DNA of 64,000 nt, taken from assembly GCA_025345505.1 (NCBI GenBank), contig JANVCC010000021.1:4428002-4492001 (forward strand), given 5' to 3'. The first letter of the stretch is position 1, and every line of letters starts with the position of its first letter. This stretch comes from Todiramphus chloris collaris (Eukaryota; Chordata; Aves; Coraciiformes; Alcedinidae). This document shows positions 38,401 to 56,220 of this stretch, piece by piece. The position numbers were made by a program, and so were the translations under genes. The notes beneath the pieces are model-generated. The model ran no database searches. It was not told the DNA's origin and saw nothing but the letters and a program-made list of their open reading frames with translations.

Positions 38401-39548
38401 GATGTTAATCAATTTGAAGTAAGTCTGCTGGGAAAGACATAGGGAAAGACACATGCAGAAAGTTCCCAGCTTCGTTTACCTGACAGCAATGGTTTGAGAG
38501 CATTCCCTGAATGGCTGTGCCAGATTTCCCTTGACTGTTTTCTACCCTGCTGTGAGGGGCTGAAGGAGTCTGCAGCACTTGCAGCCTGTGAGATTTGCCC
38601 CGTGGATTTGCTTTGGTATTTTACATTCAGGCGTATTAAGGACAGGATGTTTCCTCCCATCTGTACATTGACCTTGGGAGATCCTTCGCTCAGTAGAGTA
38701 TTGACACTCCTTTCCCAAAGCCAAGTTTCTAGAGCCCCTGTCTATGTCATGCTCTGGAAATGCCTCTCAGATTAGAGTTCATGGGATGTGAGGGTGAGAT
38801 ATGTCATTTCATATCCTGCTTGGACGTAAGCAGGGACTGGACCCCAAGTAGCTCAGAGAGAGAGACAGGTTTTTCCACATCCAGAGGCAGAACTGGGGAA
38901 ATGTCAGCTCAGAGGGGCACTTGGCAATTAAGGAGCAGCTGATTGAGGGCTTTCTAAAAGTCACTGTTTTGAGGGGAGGGATGTTTGTAAATCAAAACTA
39001 TCCTTTGTCCTAGCAGAACTAAGTATCTATTATTGGGTCTAATCAGAAAGCACTGAATTTAGGAAACAAGGGGAAACTTTATTCTATGGCTGCTAGTGCT
39101 CAGTGTGCTCTTATTCAAATATTCCTGAAGCAGCAACATTCTGCACCTAACATTTTAATTTTGTTTTCAATTAACAGTGGGTGACAGCAGTGACTCTGAG
39201 ATGGATGCTGCTACCACAGTGCTCAACCTAAGACCCAGAGCAGGGAAAATCTTGAGAGACCAGAGACTGAGACAGCAGAGGCCACTGCCTGAGTTTAGGG
39301 TGGAGTGGAAGAACGAAGTTGATGGGAGCCAGGATGGACGAGGAGAGCAGCAGGAGCCGAGCACCTTGCCTCAGCCATCCATTGGGTTCAGGCAGCCACT
39401 GCTGACGAGACCAAGATTTGGCACTTTAAGTAGGGAAGATTTGACTGCAGACCATGGGTCAGCAAGACCCGTGCCACCACCACGGTTAGTTAGGCAGGCA
39501 TCACAAGGGGAAAGGCAGAGAAATAAGCCGGAGAACCAGCCGTACTGA
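8125..39548 (+). CDS. SLC9A2: SLC9A2, sodium/hydrogen exchanger 2 (NHE2), 12 coding exons
   Basis: The joined exons are 8125-8413, 13766-14229, 19588-19838, 26280-26497, 27344-27546, 30346-30435, 31703-31773, 33212-33373, 33965-34061, 34950-35081, 37010-37100 and 39178-39548. They total 2439 nt, which is 812 residues plus TGA, the same length as I recall for human NHE2. All introns are GT-AG and every phase matches. The product is a polytopic membrane protein that exchanges extracellular Na+ for cytosolic H+, known mainly from apical membranes of gut and kidney epithelia. Visible family hallmarks are a hydrophobic N-terminal segment (residues 14-31), [18 protein letters not shown] at 141-158 (inhibitor-sensitive helix), [12 protein letters not shown] at 216-227, FGESLLNDA at 240-248 (ion-site Asn-Asp 246-247) and YGGLRGA at 434-440. 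A cytosolic tail follows from about residue 500. The choice of NHE2 over NHE1, NHE3 or NHE4 rests on remembered near-identity to mammalian NHE2 throughout, including the tail and its C-terminal PPPRL motif. The start ATG has G at -3 and +4. The gene looks intact. Confidence 0.97.
8164..8210 (+). repeat. SLC9A2: 12-bp tandem repeat coding the NHE2 signal-like helix
   Basis: The unit ctggtgccggtg (Leu-Val-Pro-Val) repeats about three times, then degenerates to ctggcggtgctggcg. The repeat is in frame, so copy-number change would lengthen or shorten the helix by four residues without a frameshift. Confidence 0.85.
9483..9510. repeat. Perfect 14-bp tandem duplication
   Basis: gatgcgtggatctt occurs twice in direct succession, in SLC9A2 intron 1. 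Confidence 0.95.
13391..13405. repeat. C15 homopolymer
   Basis: Fifteen consecutive Cs, 360 bases before SLC9A2 exon 2. Its exact length is prone to sequencing error. Confidence 0.9.
13766..14229 (+). CDS. SLC9A2: SLC9A2 coding exon 2 (transport core)
   Basis: It encodes residues 97-251. The acceptor is TTTGAAG|GC and the donor is ACTGTG|GTAAGT. It carries most of the Na+/H+ exchanger signature: [42 protein letters not shown] and FGESLLNDA. It is the largest coding exon, as expected for this family. Confidence 0.98.
14230..19587 (+). other. SLC9A2: SLC9A2 intron 2
   Basis: GT-AG intron of 5358 bases. It holds only short, unrecognised reading frames, the longest being 145 codons on the minus strand at 17644-18081. 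A small direct repeat (attccatagtcctc) occurs near 17300-17325. Confidence 0.85.
19588..19838 (+). CDS. SLC9A2: SLC9A2 coding exon 3
   Basis: It encodes residues 252-334 plus two bases of Ala335. The acceptor is CTCATAG|GTC and the donor is ATGGC|GTAAGT. It starts [11 protein letters not shown] and includes the glycine-rich helix [16 protein letters not shown], then [20 protein letters not shown] and the start of the conserved HLSGIMA helix. Confidence 0.98.
22248..22352. repeat. T-rich low-complexity tract
   Basis: About 100 bases of T runs broken by single G, A or C bases, ending in a ttggtttgttttggtttt pattern. It lies inside SLC9A2 intron 3. Confidence 0.85.
22893..22946 (+). mobile_element. 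CR1 LINE, short 3' tail fragment
   Basis: The sequence tgctggacttgatgatct, then gttccttccaacccctaacattctgtgat, is the classic 3' end of avian CR1 in forward orientation. Only the last 50 or so bases are recognisable. Confidence 0.8.
26280..26497 (+). CDS. SLC9A2: SLC9A2 coding exon 4
   Basis: It encodes the end of Ala335 through Leu407 plus one base of Gly408. The acceptor is GTCTTTCAG|G and the donor is GCGCTGG|GTAAGC. It carries [13 protein letters not shown], the conserved [15 protein letters not shown] helix and NHEWNWAFV. Confidence 0.98.
26498..27343 (+). other. SLC9A2: SLC9A2 intron 4
   Basis: GT-AG intron of 846 bases ending in a strong pyrimidine tract (tttcccccctcag). Nothing else is recognised. 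Confidence 0.85.
27344..27546 (+). CDS. SLC9A2: SLC9A2 coding exon 5 (GGLRGA helix)
   Basis: It encodes Gly408 to Gln475. The acceptor is CCCCCCTCAG|GT and the donor is ATTCAG|GTAATG. It contains [20 protein letters not shown] (426-445). The Arg438 region corresponds to the conserved Gly-Arg helix of mammalian exchangers. The last hydrophobic stretch, [14 protein letters not shown], is also here. Confidence 0.98.
28600..28790 (-). mobile_element. CR1 LINE fragment, reverse orientation
   Basis: The string ggtcagaaaggacttcttgg, then tggtccaaccccatgcc, ttgctcagggcc and ggatggagatcccccagcctc, follows the reverse complement of the CR1 3' region. It is diverged and lies in SLC9A2 intron 5. Confidence 0.75.
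28985..29660 (+). mobile_element. Probable ancient CR1-like LINE remnant
   Basis: Segments such as aatgaaatttaacagtaataagtgcaaaag, ccaggtgtattagttgatac and a tail like gggatagtagggactgatctcaacaccctgag resemble, in order, the CR1 ORF2 3' part and tail. It is highly diverged, and the boundaries are approximate. Confidence 0.4.
30346..30435 (+). CDS. SLC9A2: SLC9A2 coding exon 6
   Basis: It encodes residues 476-505 ([20 protein letters not shown] and following), the link from the last membrane helix to the cytosolic tail. The acceptor is TTCACAG|GGA and the donor is AACAGG|GTATGT. Its 90 nt are divisible by three. Confidence 0.97.
30436..31702 (+). other. SLC9A2: SLC9A2 intron 6
   Basis: GT-AG intron of 1267 bases; nothing further recognised. 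Confidence 0.85.
31703..31773 (+). CDS. SLC9A2: SLC9A2 coding exon 7
   Basis: It encodes residues 506-528 plus two bases of Lys529: [17 protein letters not shown] followed by HNFWRDK. This is a highly conserved juxtamembrane tail segment; in the family it lies in the region that binds calcineurin-homologous proteins. The acceptor is CCCTTTAG|TTC and the donor is GATAA|GTAAGA. Confidence 0.97.
31774..33211 (+). other. SLC9A2: SLC9A2 intron 7
   Basis: GT-AG intron of 1438 bases; nothing further recognised. Confidence 0.85.
33212..33373 (+). CDS. SLC9A2: SLC9A2 coding exon 8
   Basis: It encodes the end of Lys529 through residue 582 plus two bases of Ser583. It contains [20 protein letters not shown] and then [20 protein letters not shown]. 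The acceptor is CGTACAG|G and the donor is CTCAG|GTAAGC. The segment is strongly conserved in NHE1 and NHE2 tails. Confidence 0.97.
33374..33964 (+). other. SLC9A2: SLC9A2 intron 8
   Basis: GT-AG intron of 591 bases with a long T tract (about 33936-33952) just before the exon 9 acceptor. Confidence 0.85.
33965..34061 (+). CDS. SLC9A2: SLC9A2 coding exon 9
   Basis: It encodes the end of Ser583 through Arg615, ending [12 protein letters not shown]. The acceptor is CTGCCACAG|T after a long poly-T tract and the donor is CGA|GTAAGG. Its middle, [20 protein letters not shown], is less conserved than the flanking exons. Confidence 0.95.
34062..34949 (+). other. SLC9A2: SLC9A2 intron 9
   Basis: GT-AG intron of 888 bases with an A-rich run near 34728-34745; nothing else recognised. 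Confidence 0.85.
34950..35081 (+). CDS. SLC9A2: SLC9A2 coding exon 10 (Arg/Ser-rich tail)
   Basis: It encodes residues 616-659: [20 protein letters not shown], then [15 protein letters not shown] and SLSRERP. The acceptor is GTGTTTCAG|ACA. The donor GACCG|GTACTT is weak at positions +4 and +5. The 132 nt are divisible by three. RRHSL and RHSL resemble basophilic-kinase sites (inference). Confidence 0.95.
35082..37009 (+). other. SLC9A2: SLC9A2 intron 10
   Basis: GT-AG intron of 1928 bases with a weak donor (GTACTT). If retained, the frame continues as VLAFWSSL and stops at 35108. A-rich runs occur near 35142-35155 and 36341-36361. Confidence 0.85.
37010..37100 (+). CDS. SLC9A2: SLC9A2 coding exon 11
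   Basis: It encodes residues 660-689 plus one base of Val690: [20 protein letters not shown] and [26 protein letters not shown] matches the conserved tail block of NHE2. The acceptor is TGCTTGCAG|GCT and the donor is CCAGAG|GTAATG. Confidence 0.94.
37101..39177 (+). other. SLC9A2: SLC9A2 intron 11
   Basis: GT-AG intron of 2077 bases with A/T homopolymers; no transposon or other exon recognised. Confidence 0.85.
39178..39548 (+). CDS. SLC9A2: SLC9A2 coding exon 12 (C-terminus and stop)
   Basis: It encodes the end of Val690 through Tyr812 and TGA at 39546-39548. It starts [20 protein letters not shown] and contains EWKNEVDG. Near the end is [12 protein letters not shown], whose PVPPPRL occupies residues 787-793 and matches the proline-rich element of mammalian NHE2 reported to affect apical targeting. 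The acceptor is TTAACAG|TG. Confidence 0.96.
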
Positions 39549-41843
39549 ACAGAGCAAAAAGAGAACTATTGGTAATAAACCATGGATGTATCGAATTAGG
39601 ATTCTAAACTATCTGATCAGACTATGGGATCCATTAAAAAAACACAAACCAAGCCTCAATGTGGTTCTAACCACTTCCATTTGGGTAAAGTCAATGCCTT
39701 TAACTTAAGTGAAAGGAATACTGCAGCAATTGCAAAGCTGAAGATGTAAAAAAGACCCAACCAACCAAAAAAACAAACAAACAAAAAAATCTCTTTTATA
39801 AATAACTTATGGCAATGCTTCAGTTACATTTTTTCCACTATTAAGATAGGATGGAAATGTGCCTTATCACATCATCTCTTGTGGAACCAAGTTATGCAGG
39901 TTCAATACCCAGTTATCATTGTTGAAAGTCCAGTGATGAATGGGTTCTTAAAATATTTGTATCATTTCAGATTTTATTTATAATCAAATAATACTTGTTT
40001 TAACCAGAGCTTTAATATGAGTAACACTGAAAATTGCACAATGCACCTATCATATAGACTTTGTAAGAAGAATAAATATATTCCTGAAGCCCAGTTTGTT
40101 CACAGAGCTGTGATGCAGAAAAAGAGGGAGAAGGAACAAGCTGTAGGAGCAGAATTGCAAATACAGTTTATAGAAAGGAGTTGTAACAAAGACAAGACCT
40201 GAATAGCTTGAATTTTTACTTTCTAAATTGTTGGCAATATGTTACCTTTGGAAGGTATCACTAAAGGAAATCTGAATTACCTTAATTTTCACTAGCATCA
40301 ACAGGAGCCGAGGGCACCTAACAGGACATCAGAAGCCCTAAAAAGAGAAAACTTGAAGCAGATAAATCATGTTCTTATTAAAAATTGCTTTATTTTGCAC
40401 CTTAGTTTCTCAGTTGCAGTGCAAACACAGCAGTAGAATAGTTGCAGAGTGCTGCATGTAGCTAAGTGAGCAGTCTCCTGTTTGAGTCAGGGACCACTGA
40501 GACTCATTCACTCACACTTGTGATCCTGATCCACTCGTTTCACTTTTTGTTTCCTCGTTCGTAAAAGGGGAAAGATAATCTTTTCTTTGTCTGAGCTATG
40601 CACTCCAAGGAACAAAAATGTTCTGACTAATTTGTACAGAAAAGTAGCACAGAGGGACCCTGGAATCAGTAGAAGTCACTGGGCACCTTAGTAACACTCC
40701 TAAGAAACATGGACTTCTTCACCCTATGTAAATCACTGCCATTTAAGTGCATATGAGAAGGGAGGGAGAATTAAAATATATGATACCTAACTGTAGCTCT
40801 CAGGAATTTGCACTTTCTGTCCTACTTAGTCTTACGTTTTGAGCTTGCTTTAGCATGATGCACACATTTCGGCACAATGCAGAAATCATTTTTATTCTAC
40901 TTTGTTACAAGATTGATAACTTTCATTGAAGAATGTACACTGTGAAATCATAACCTTTTCTTTTTCATTAGCACATTTCTAAATCTGTGGGCAATAAGAT
41001 TCTTTTTTTTTTATTTAAGTTTGTTTTGAAAGAACTATTAAAAATCAGAATTTCCTTTTAAAATCACAGGGGAGATTTCTTTCAAAGGTTTGTGGGCGGG
41101 GTTGATGAATTAGTTTTCTAAATGGGGGTTTAAGACGTTCTTTCTTCTAACACTTTTTCCCAAATATTGATTTCATGTATGTATTTGAGATGTCAAACCT
41201 TCCTAAACTCTTTTATTGGCACAGGTCTTGCGGTATTTTTCCTCTGCTCCAGCTGTGGAAGTTTCTACTGTGTGACAAATGCAAAGTCTAAGCTGCAGAG
41301 TTCTAAGCTGTTTCCCAACATGAGAAATCTCAGTTGAATGTTCATGGCTATTCCCAAAAAAAAAAAAAAACCTTTTGTGGAAGGCAATACTTGACTATCC
41401 TTAAATGATCATCTCCTGTTTGGAAATAAAACTGGGTCGAAACAAAGCCAGCAAGCTTTAAAAACAAATCTGAATTTGTCTTTCAACAGGAAGATAGCTT
41501 TTGTTGGTAAAATTGTCAGTGAATATTCTGTCACTGCATTATCACAGTCACGTTTGAATAAGACAGAAGCCTTGAGTTCAGATTTCAGTTTTGAAATGAT
41601 GTCCTCCTTGCAATTAGACTGTTTAGATGAGGTGCTTCACATCAGGCCCATCTGAAATCTGACCAAACAAATAAATGTGAAAGTTGCATTTCAGCATTTA
41701 CCTTACTCCCTGTAGAGCTTTCTCATTTGTGTGCTGGTAATGACCAAGCAATTGGCTTCTATCTGGGGAAAGCTGTTTTGGTTTGGTTTGTTTTTTTTCA
41801 AATAGTTGTCATTTTTTATGGCACAATTTTAACTAATGAATGC

Positions 41844-41996
41844 AGGTTTCAAGAACCTTAGAGCTTTGCTGGTTGTCCACTCATGCAGAGCTTGCTCATA
41901 TCATTGGTACTGAAAGTGAAGGAGGTTTCAGGAACCTTACAGCTTTGCTGGTTGTCCACTCATGCAGAGCTTGCTCATATCATTGGTACTGAAAGT
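41844..41996. repeat. 79-bp period tandem duplication, two copies
   Basis: Copy 1 (41844-41917) and copy 2 (41923-41996) are 74 bases each and differ at only two positions (an a/g and a g/c). A five-base gaagg lies between them. Such high identity implies a recent local duplication. Confidence 0.95.
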
Positions 41997-42860
41997 CAGT
42001 GTCCCATAGTACAAATGACAAGGTCGTTTTTGTGAAATACGGTCCTAAGCTTCTGGTGCTTCAGAACATGCTAGCACACTGTTACCTATCCAAAGCACTT
42101 TGAGATCCACAGAATACAAGTGTCAAGGATGATCTCCAGCACTCTGAAGCAGAATCACAAATCTCCTGGGACTCCGTTGCCTTGCAAGTGCTCTCTCCCT
42201 TCCTCACTCCTGCTCCTCCCACCCTTTTTGGTCTCTTTTCCACTACTGCTGGGTCAGACCCTCATCATCTCTGGGAACTGCTTTGCTGAGTGTTCTCCTT
42301 CTCAGTAGCAATGACAGCAGTAGGTGACACAGGCTGTGTCACAGGTAGTCCTCTTCATTCAGCTCTTGCTCTGGTTTGGGTCAGAGGTTTGCCTTTTCCT
42401 ATCCTTTTTTTTTTCCCTGCAAAGCAAAAAAAAGTTCACTCGCACTTTTTGATCTTTCTAAAAGGCCCACCCAGCTTTAGCTTGCAGAAGAGACTTTCCC
42501 TTCATGTTGTATCAAAGAGAGTTTGTCTGCTGGAGAATGAAATGCCCAATAAATCTGTCCTCGAGCACCATCTGATGGGGAAAGTCATGTACTGACTGGG
42601 GACATGGTCTTCACTTTTTCAGGAAACCACATCTTCAGCGGTGACTGGGAAACTCACCAAATCAACACACAAATGTCTTGTTTCCAGGTGGACTCCCCAG
42701 TACACTCTGTAGTACTGATACCATACTGCCTTGGTGAGGAAGCACAATACCCAGTTGTCTACTTTTAGGGACATTAGGAAAATCTGTATGTTACCCTCTG
42801 AATGAGGGGTTTCTGAGAATTTCTTTCCCTTTCAGCTGCTGAGATAAATTAAATTGAAAT

Positions 42861-42918
42861 TATAGATTGAAAGTAAACAGGATAAGGCCTATAAATTGAA
42901 AGTAAATAGGATAAGAAG
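42861..42918. repeat. 29-bp tandem duplication
   Basis: Two adjacent copies of a unit like tatagattgaaagtaaacag followed by gataag, with a few substitutions. Confidence 0.85.
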
Positions 42919-45900
42919 GCAAGGGCCAGAGAGTAGGTAGAGATCCAGTGACCTTTTTTCAGCAGGTATTTGAAAGAGAAACTGAAAACAATTTGCCATG
43001 AGGCAAAATATTAAGGGTTGTCCTACTTAGTACTGAAGTATAATGAAAGCTGCACTGAAAGCAAAGGTGTTCAACAAGGATAAGCGTAACAATTTAGAAA
43101 CCTGAGAATATCCTTCTCCATTGAAGGCACGTAGAAATCACATGGAGAAAAAGTCAAAAGAGTTATGTTATGAAGAGTATCTTGGAGTCTCTGAGAGCAA
43201 ACACACTGCCCCCTACATCACTTTTGACAAGAGATGCCAAATGCACCCATTCCAGACACCGGCAGTATTTTCAGACCGACACCGCAACAAATGCTTCAGC
43301 TGGTCACCCTTTCCCAAATTGTCTAAATATTGCCAACATCCCCCAGCTCCTGAAGAAAAGATGAGACAAGAGCTCTGATCCTATAAAAAAATCTGCTTGT
43401 GAATATGCTTCAAACATGGAGTCTGCAATATACAGCGCCAGGAGGCCAGGAAACATCATGAAGAGTGGATCAAGTCAAGCATGAGGAGGAACAACTGCTT
43501 TAGGACACAGCAGAGACAAGTCATGGACTACATGGGTGTTATTTAAATCTGGGAGAGACAGAAGGATGAACAGTCCTTTTTTTTATCCCTCATTTTAGCA
43601 GATGATGATATAACTTGGACTTTTCTAGGTAAAACTGGAGCTGTGCTTGACACTGTCAGTTATGTGAATTACCATGAGGAAGTTGTCTTAAAACTTCCAA
43701 GTCAAAAGAGTTTCATCTCCCTCTTGGTCTGTTTATTAGATGACCAGTTTAAATGGGGAGCTACTTAAAAAAAGGAGAAAAAAACCCAAACATAGCTTAA
43801 TTCTTCTCTGAACAGCTGAAGGAACCTTAGCATTTGAAGTTAATCAAAGTTGGAGATGAAAATTGTCCCTCTTGGCCACTGTGCCTGAGCCACTTGAGAA
43901 TTTTACCCATCAGAAGAATTATTCTTGCAGGTGGCAGACAGGTCTTCTAATGGGACAGCGCAGGGGGAGACTGGGTTAGCATCATTCCTCTCCCAGTTTG
44001 GCAAACTCTGCTGTAGCTCCCTCAAAGCACTCATGTGCCTTTTTATCCCGTGAGATTTGGCAGAATACGAGGGACTAAGATTGCAGAAGGAAAAACAATA
44101 GTTAACCCTGGCTGCTCTGGTGAGTCTCCTGGTTCATGATCTGAAACGTGCTCAGGTTTAACTTTGTGATTTATGAGTTACAACAGCACCCTGATTGCCA
44201 CAAGTTTTGTTTCAAAAAGTTACTTTTTTGCATTAAAAAGGAGAAGGCTTTTTAAATACACCAGTTTACTTCATCTGTTTTTTCATACCTAGTACCTCCA
44301 ATGCATTACAAATTTGTCAGAATGGAAGAGCAGTTCCTATCTTGTGGCACATCTCAGAAATAGTTCATCGATGCTAATTTAGAATTTAAAATAACTAGAA
44401 ACTTGGTTTCATTTCTCCTTGTAAGTTAACACAGAAGTTTTTCAAGGCTTCCCTTTAAAACAAGTTCTACAGACTTTCATTTTTATGAGAAAGAAGCCTG
44501 AGGTCCACTCGCAAGCATTTGCTTCTCCAAGTTCAGGCTCCACTTGCAAGATTCATGATCAGCTCTTTGTGAATGAGTCTTCAGAATCCCAGTGTCAACA
44601 GCACATTTGAGTCTTGCTTGTCAAATCCCAAAGCACCAAGCTATAAAGCATCACTTCCTCAGTATTCCACAGCACCCATAACCAACTGGGGGTTGAGACC
44701 TGAACAGTTCCCATCAGCTAGCAAGTGATGGCATTACAGAGTGCTGGAAGTAATGAGCAAGCCAGTTAGTAAGTCCTGTTGGGTTGTTGCAGTATCAGCT
44801 CAGTCAGCAGCCCGTTCACAGAAAATGGTACTGATCTCTGTGATACTGCTGTGATGAGTCAACTCTGAGAAAAGAAAACACAACAAGAAACTGAAGTCTG
44901 CAGAACTGGTGTGTTTTATAAAGGATGTCTTCGAATGGTTGCAGCATGCAGCGACGTTGAACGTTCGCTTCATCAGTTAAAAACAATAAAATCAGTACAT
45001 ATCTCATGCTGTTTTACAGAAATAAAGGAGTACATTGGATACACAGCCTCTTCAACATCAGCTGCTCATAAAGGTCAGAAGTCACTGTTGAAAAAGTGAA
45101 CATTTCAAAATGTAAAAAGCAAAAGAAAACCCCAAGCCTGCCCCCAAGCTTAAGAAAACCAACCCAAAACGAAAGTAACAGCAAGCAAGAGAAAAGTCTT
45201 GATTTGCAGTGATTTGCAGGTAGAAACGTTTTTTCTTTAGTCCATATTCAGAATTCTGTTGTGACAGTCCACAACTGATAGCACAACTGGATTCAAGAAA
45301 CTGCTGAGGAACTCAGTAAAGCCCATAAGACTGCAGCCAAAAAGAGCTGCAACTGCTCCTCCCTCCACTTACAAGAGGAAGTCCCATCTTCTCATCTCCA
45401 GGGATGTCACTTACTCATCACACTCAGAACCTCGGTTACGAAGCACGTGAAGCACCGTTATGGCTTCTAGGAGACAACACAAGGGATCCAGACATGGGCT
45501 TCAGGCACTAGGGACAATAGCTTTAAGCACTCCATCTCAAAATAGGCAAGTTCTTGGTTTTATTTCTTCCTTTTCATTCACTGTCAAGTCACCTTTTGGT
45601 TTGTAGCTTCCTGTGTCTTTTATATGAAAAGCAGGCAGATTCAAATGATCCTTTTAAGGAACAGCTTGAAGAAAACAAACAAACAAACACCTACACTTCA
45701 TATTGACTTGAACACCCCTATTTTCTGCTGTTGTTTCAGTAGAGGAAGGGGAAGAAACAGCGACAAAATGAAAGTCCTGGAATGTCATTTCATTTTATTT
45801 CTGTTCTTAAAAAAAAAAAAAAAAAAGTGCAACTTTTCTGTAACTGAGGCTTTACAAAGAAGAAATATTTCTGCAGCACTTCAGAAATCATTTTGACCTA

Positions 45901-47464
45901 CAAGTAAAAAACATCAGTTGCAACATGTCCCTGAGACCTCAGCCTTCCACAGATGTCTCAATTCAGTTATTTCATTAACTTCTTATTTTCCTTACATGAA
46001 GGACTGTTCTTCAGAATCAAACAAAAAATATTTGCTGGTTGTGGAAAGCACATTTTTCACTTACGTATGAACAAAACCAGTGAATTTTGAAGTTTTTATA
46101 AACCATAGTCAAGCAGCTGTATCTATTAGTAGAAACTGAATTTTATGGTGTTTACAGAATTGCAGCTACCTAGAAGGGTAAATGTTATGTTACCTCTTAT
46201 AACCAACAAGTATAGGAAAAAAATATGAATTCTTTCATATATATTCATTTTTGTGGGGTTTTTTTCCTATAGTTTTCCTTCACCCTTTGATATGACACAC
46301 ATTCGTTTTGTCAATATATAAAATTAAACCAATTCAGAGTCCTATACACATTCCCATGGGGCTGCAACTGGAATCACTGAGGTTTCAACAAGAATTTAAA
46401 TGACAGTAAGCACTGGAAAAGGTAAAGAAGAAAATAAAAAACAAAAAACACTGTCTATGACTCTCCTGAAGCAGCAACATTATTTGTACGGATATGTTCA
46501 AGGAGAAAACTAAATTGGTTTTAATTAAAAAAAAAAACCCAAGCCCACAATTATACATAGTCGACTTTTCAGCTTCATCAAGTAAAACTAGAAAAAGCAT
46601 ATGGAATGTTATCAGTGAAAAATACACTTTTCATATGTTTCATATGAAATGCAAACACCGGTGACTGGCAAGTAATATTATTACTAAACAGAAACCACCA
46701 GGTCAGGTTTCAGTAAAACTTATATTCAGTCTCAGTTTCAGGCTGAATGATCTCGGATTATTTGGAAATTGGCCATTTTAGACCTTCTAATACATATAGT
46801 TAGCATATACCCAATTCTGTTACTTGGGAAAGACCGGGAATCAGCAGGGGCTGGGTTGGTACCCTAAGGTCCCTAATCATGCTGTGCAGCAAGTTTTGTA
46901 GACAAAAAATGCTGAACAAAATCACATAAGCAAACACCTTGTTAATTAAGCTACTGTGACAGTAGACAAATGGCAGCAGACCACAGCCGAAGAAATTAAG
47001 GCTGATGAGATTTAATGCAACTTCTCCTTCTGGTTAAATAATAAAAATTCAACTCTGATTAAATAGTAAGAATCAATTTCTGTCTCTTAACAATCTATCA
47101 ATCTACACACTGTTTCAAATGTGAGTTACAAACAGAATTTTGTATTTCATGTTTTGTTTGTTTTGGGTTTTTTTTTTTCTCCCCTGCAAAAAGGTGAAAT
47201 ATCCACTAAAAAAATCCCAGCCACTATAATACAACATCTGTCCCTCTCACAATTATTCCAGTGGTACCAGTTAGAATAACATTTGTCTAGAGTTAACACC
47301 GCTGCAGCAGAAATATTTACATGTACTTGATTCTGTGCAAAAGCAGGGTGCCCTCTTAAAAGATCCTGTTAACTACTGCCCAAGACTGGCAGATGTAAGC
47401 ATCACCCCAGGTTGATTCACTTTGCCTCTCCTGAAAGGTACATCTGTGCAATCCAAATTTCCAA

Positions 47465-55413
<7,949 letters not shown>

Positions 55414-55750
55414 GCGCAGAGGGGGCGGGGCGGCCGGGGCATGGAGGCGGAGGGCAGGGAGCGGGGTGTGCTGTTGGCGGTAGCAGGTTTAGACTTCGAA
55501 TTGTGTCTGTTTTTTTTTTTTTCAGGCGAGGAAAAAGGGGGGGGGATAACCCCGGCGGTTTTCGGACCCCCCGGGGGCCCCGGGGCTTCCTGTCCCCCCC
55601 CCCGGAGGACTTTGCCCTTCCCGCCCCTTGCGTGGTTTCTGCGGGGAGAGGATTGCAACGTGTCACCTGAGGCCGTGAGGGGAGCAGGAAGAGCTTGATA
55701 AGGGCAGAGGGGCTTTGGAGGCAGAATTTCGCCCAGGAGCGGGATAAAAA

Positions 55751-56220
55751 GTCACAGAATCTTTTAGGTTAGAAAAGCCCCTTGGGATCATCGTTTCCAA
55801 CCATCAGCCCTACTCTACAAGTTCACCCCTAGACCATGTCCCCCAACACCACATCTAAGCGATGCTTAAACCCATCCAGGGATGGGGACTCAGCCCCCTC
55901 CCTGAGCAGCCCATTCCAATATCTCACCACTCTTTCCATGCAGAATTTTTTCCTAGTGTCCAGTCTAAACCTACCTTGTTTCAGCTTGAGGCCATTCCCT
56001 CTGGTTCTGTCACTAATTACCTGAGAGAAGAGCCCAGCACCAGCCTCTCTCCAATGTCCTTTCAGGGAGTTGTAGAGAGTGATGAGGACGCCCCTCAGCC
56101 TCCTCTTCCTCAAACTAAACAGAGCCAGCTCCTTCAAACGCTCCTCATATGATCTATTCTCCGGTCCCTTGACCAGCTTTGTTGCCCTCCTCTGCACCCG
56201 TTCCAGGTCCCCTGCACTGT
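55751..56220 (-). mobile_element. CR1 LINE fragment with residual ORF2 C-terminus
   Basis: In reverse orientation, the frame at 56197-55829 (122 codons, open) encodes the C-terminal end of the CR1 ORF2 protein, with segments like [28 protein letters not shown] and [15 protein letters not shown]. The 3' end lies at about 55751 (gtcacagaatcttttaggtt on +). The reverse transcriptase core is absent, so it is a dead 5'-truncated copy. It starts about 340 bases upstream of the MFSD9 ATG. Confidence 0.92.

Larger units (their letters stand above)
39549..47464. other. Convergent 3' flank between SLC9A2 and MFSD9
   Basis: It presumably holds both 3'UTRs. Candidate + strand poly(A) signals (AATAAA) are at 39574, 40071 and 41425. 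Candidate signals for MFSD9, read on the minus strand, are ATTAAA at 47011-47016 and 46520-46525, and AATAAA at 45794-45799 and 45558-45563. None can be chosen from sequence alone. Tandem repeats at 41844-41996 and 42861-42918 are listed separately. No further gene is supported. Confidence 0.6.

Noticed and set aside
39574..39579. AATAAA 26 bases after the SLC9A2 stop as the main poly(A) signal
   Set aside because: It would leave an unusually short 3'UTR. Other AATAAA sites exist farther on, and no sequence evidence picks one.
41015..41055. tRNA or small RNA genes anywhere in the window (this AT-rich stretch was one place examined)
   Set aside because: I saw no convincing A-box/B-box pair or cloverleaf by eye; a tRNAscan or Infernal run would be needed to exclude them fully.
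42120..42595. Possible small gene downstream of SLC9A2
   Set aside because: Short overlapping frames only; more likely 3'UTR or intergenic sequence.
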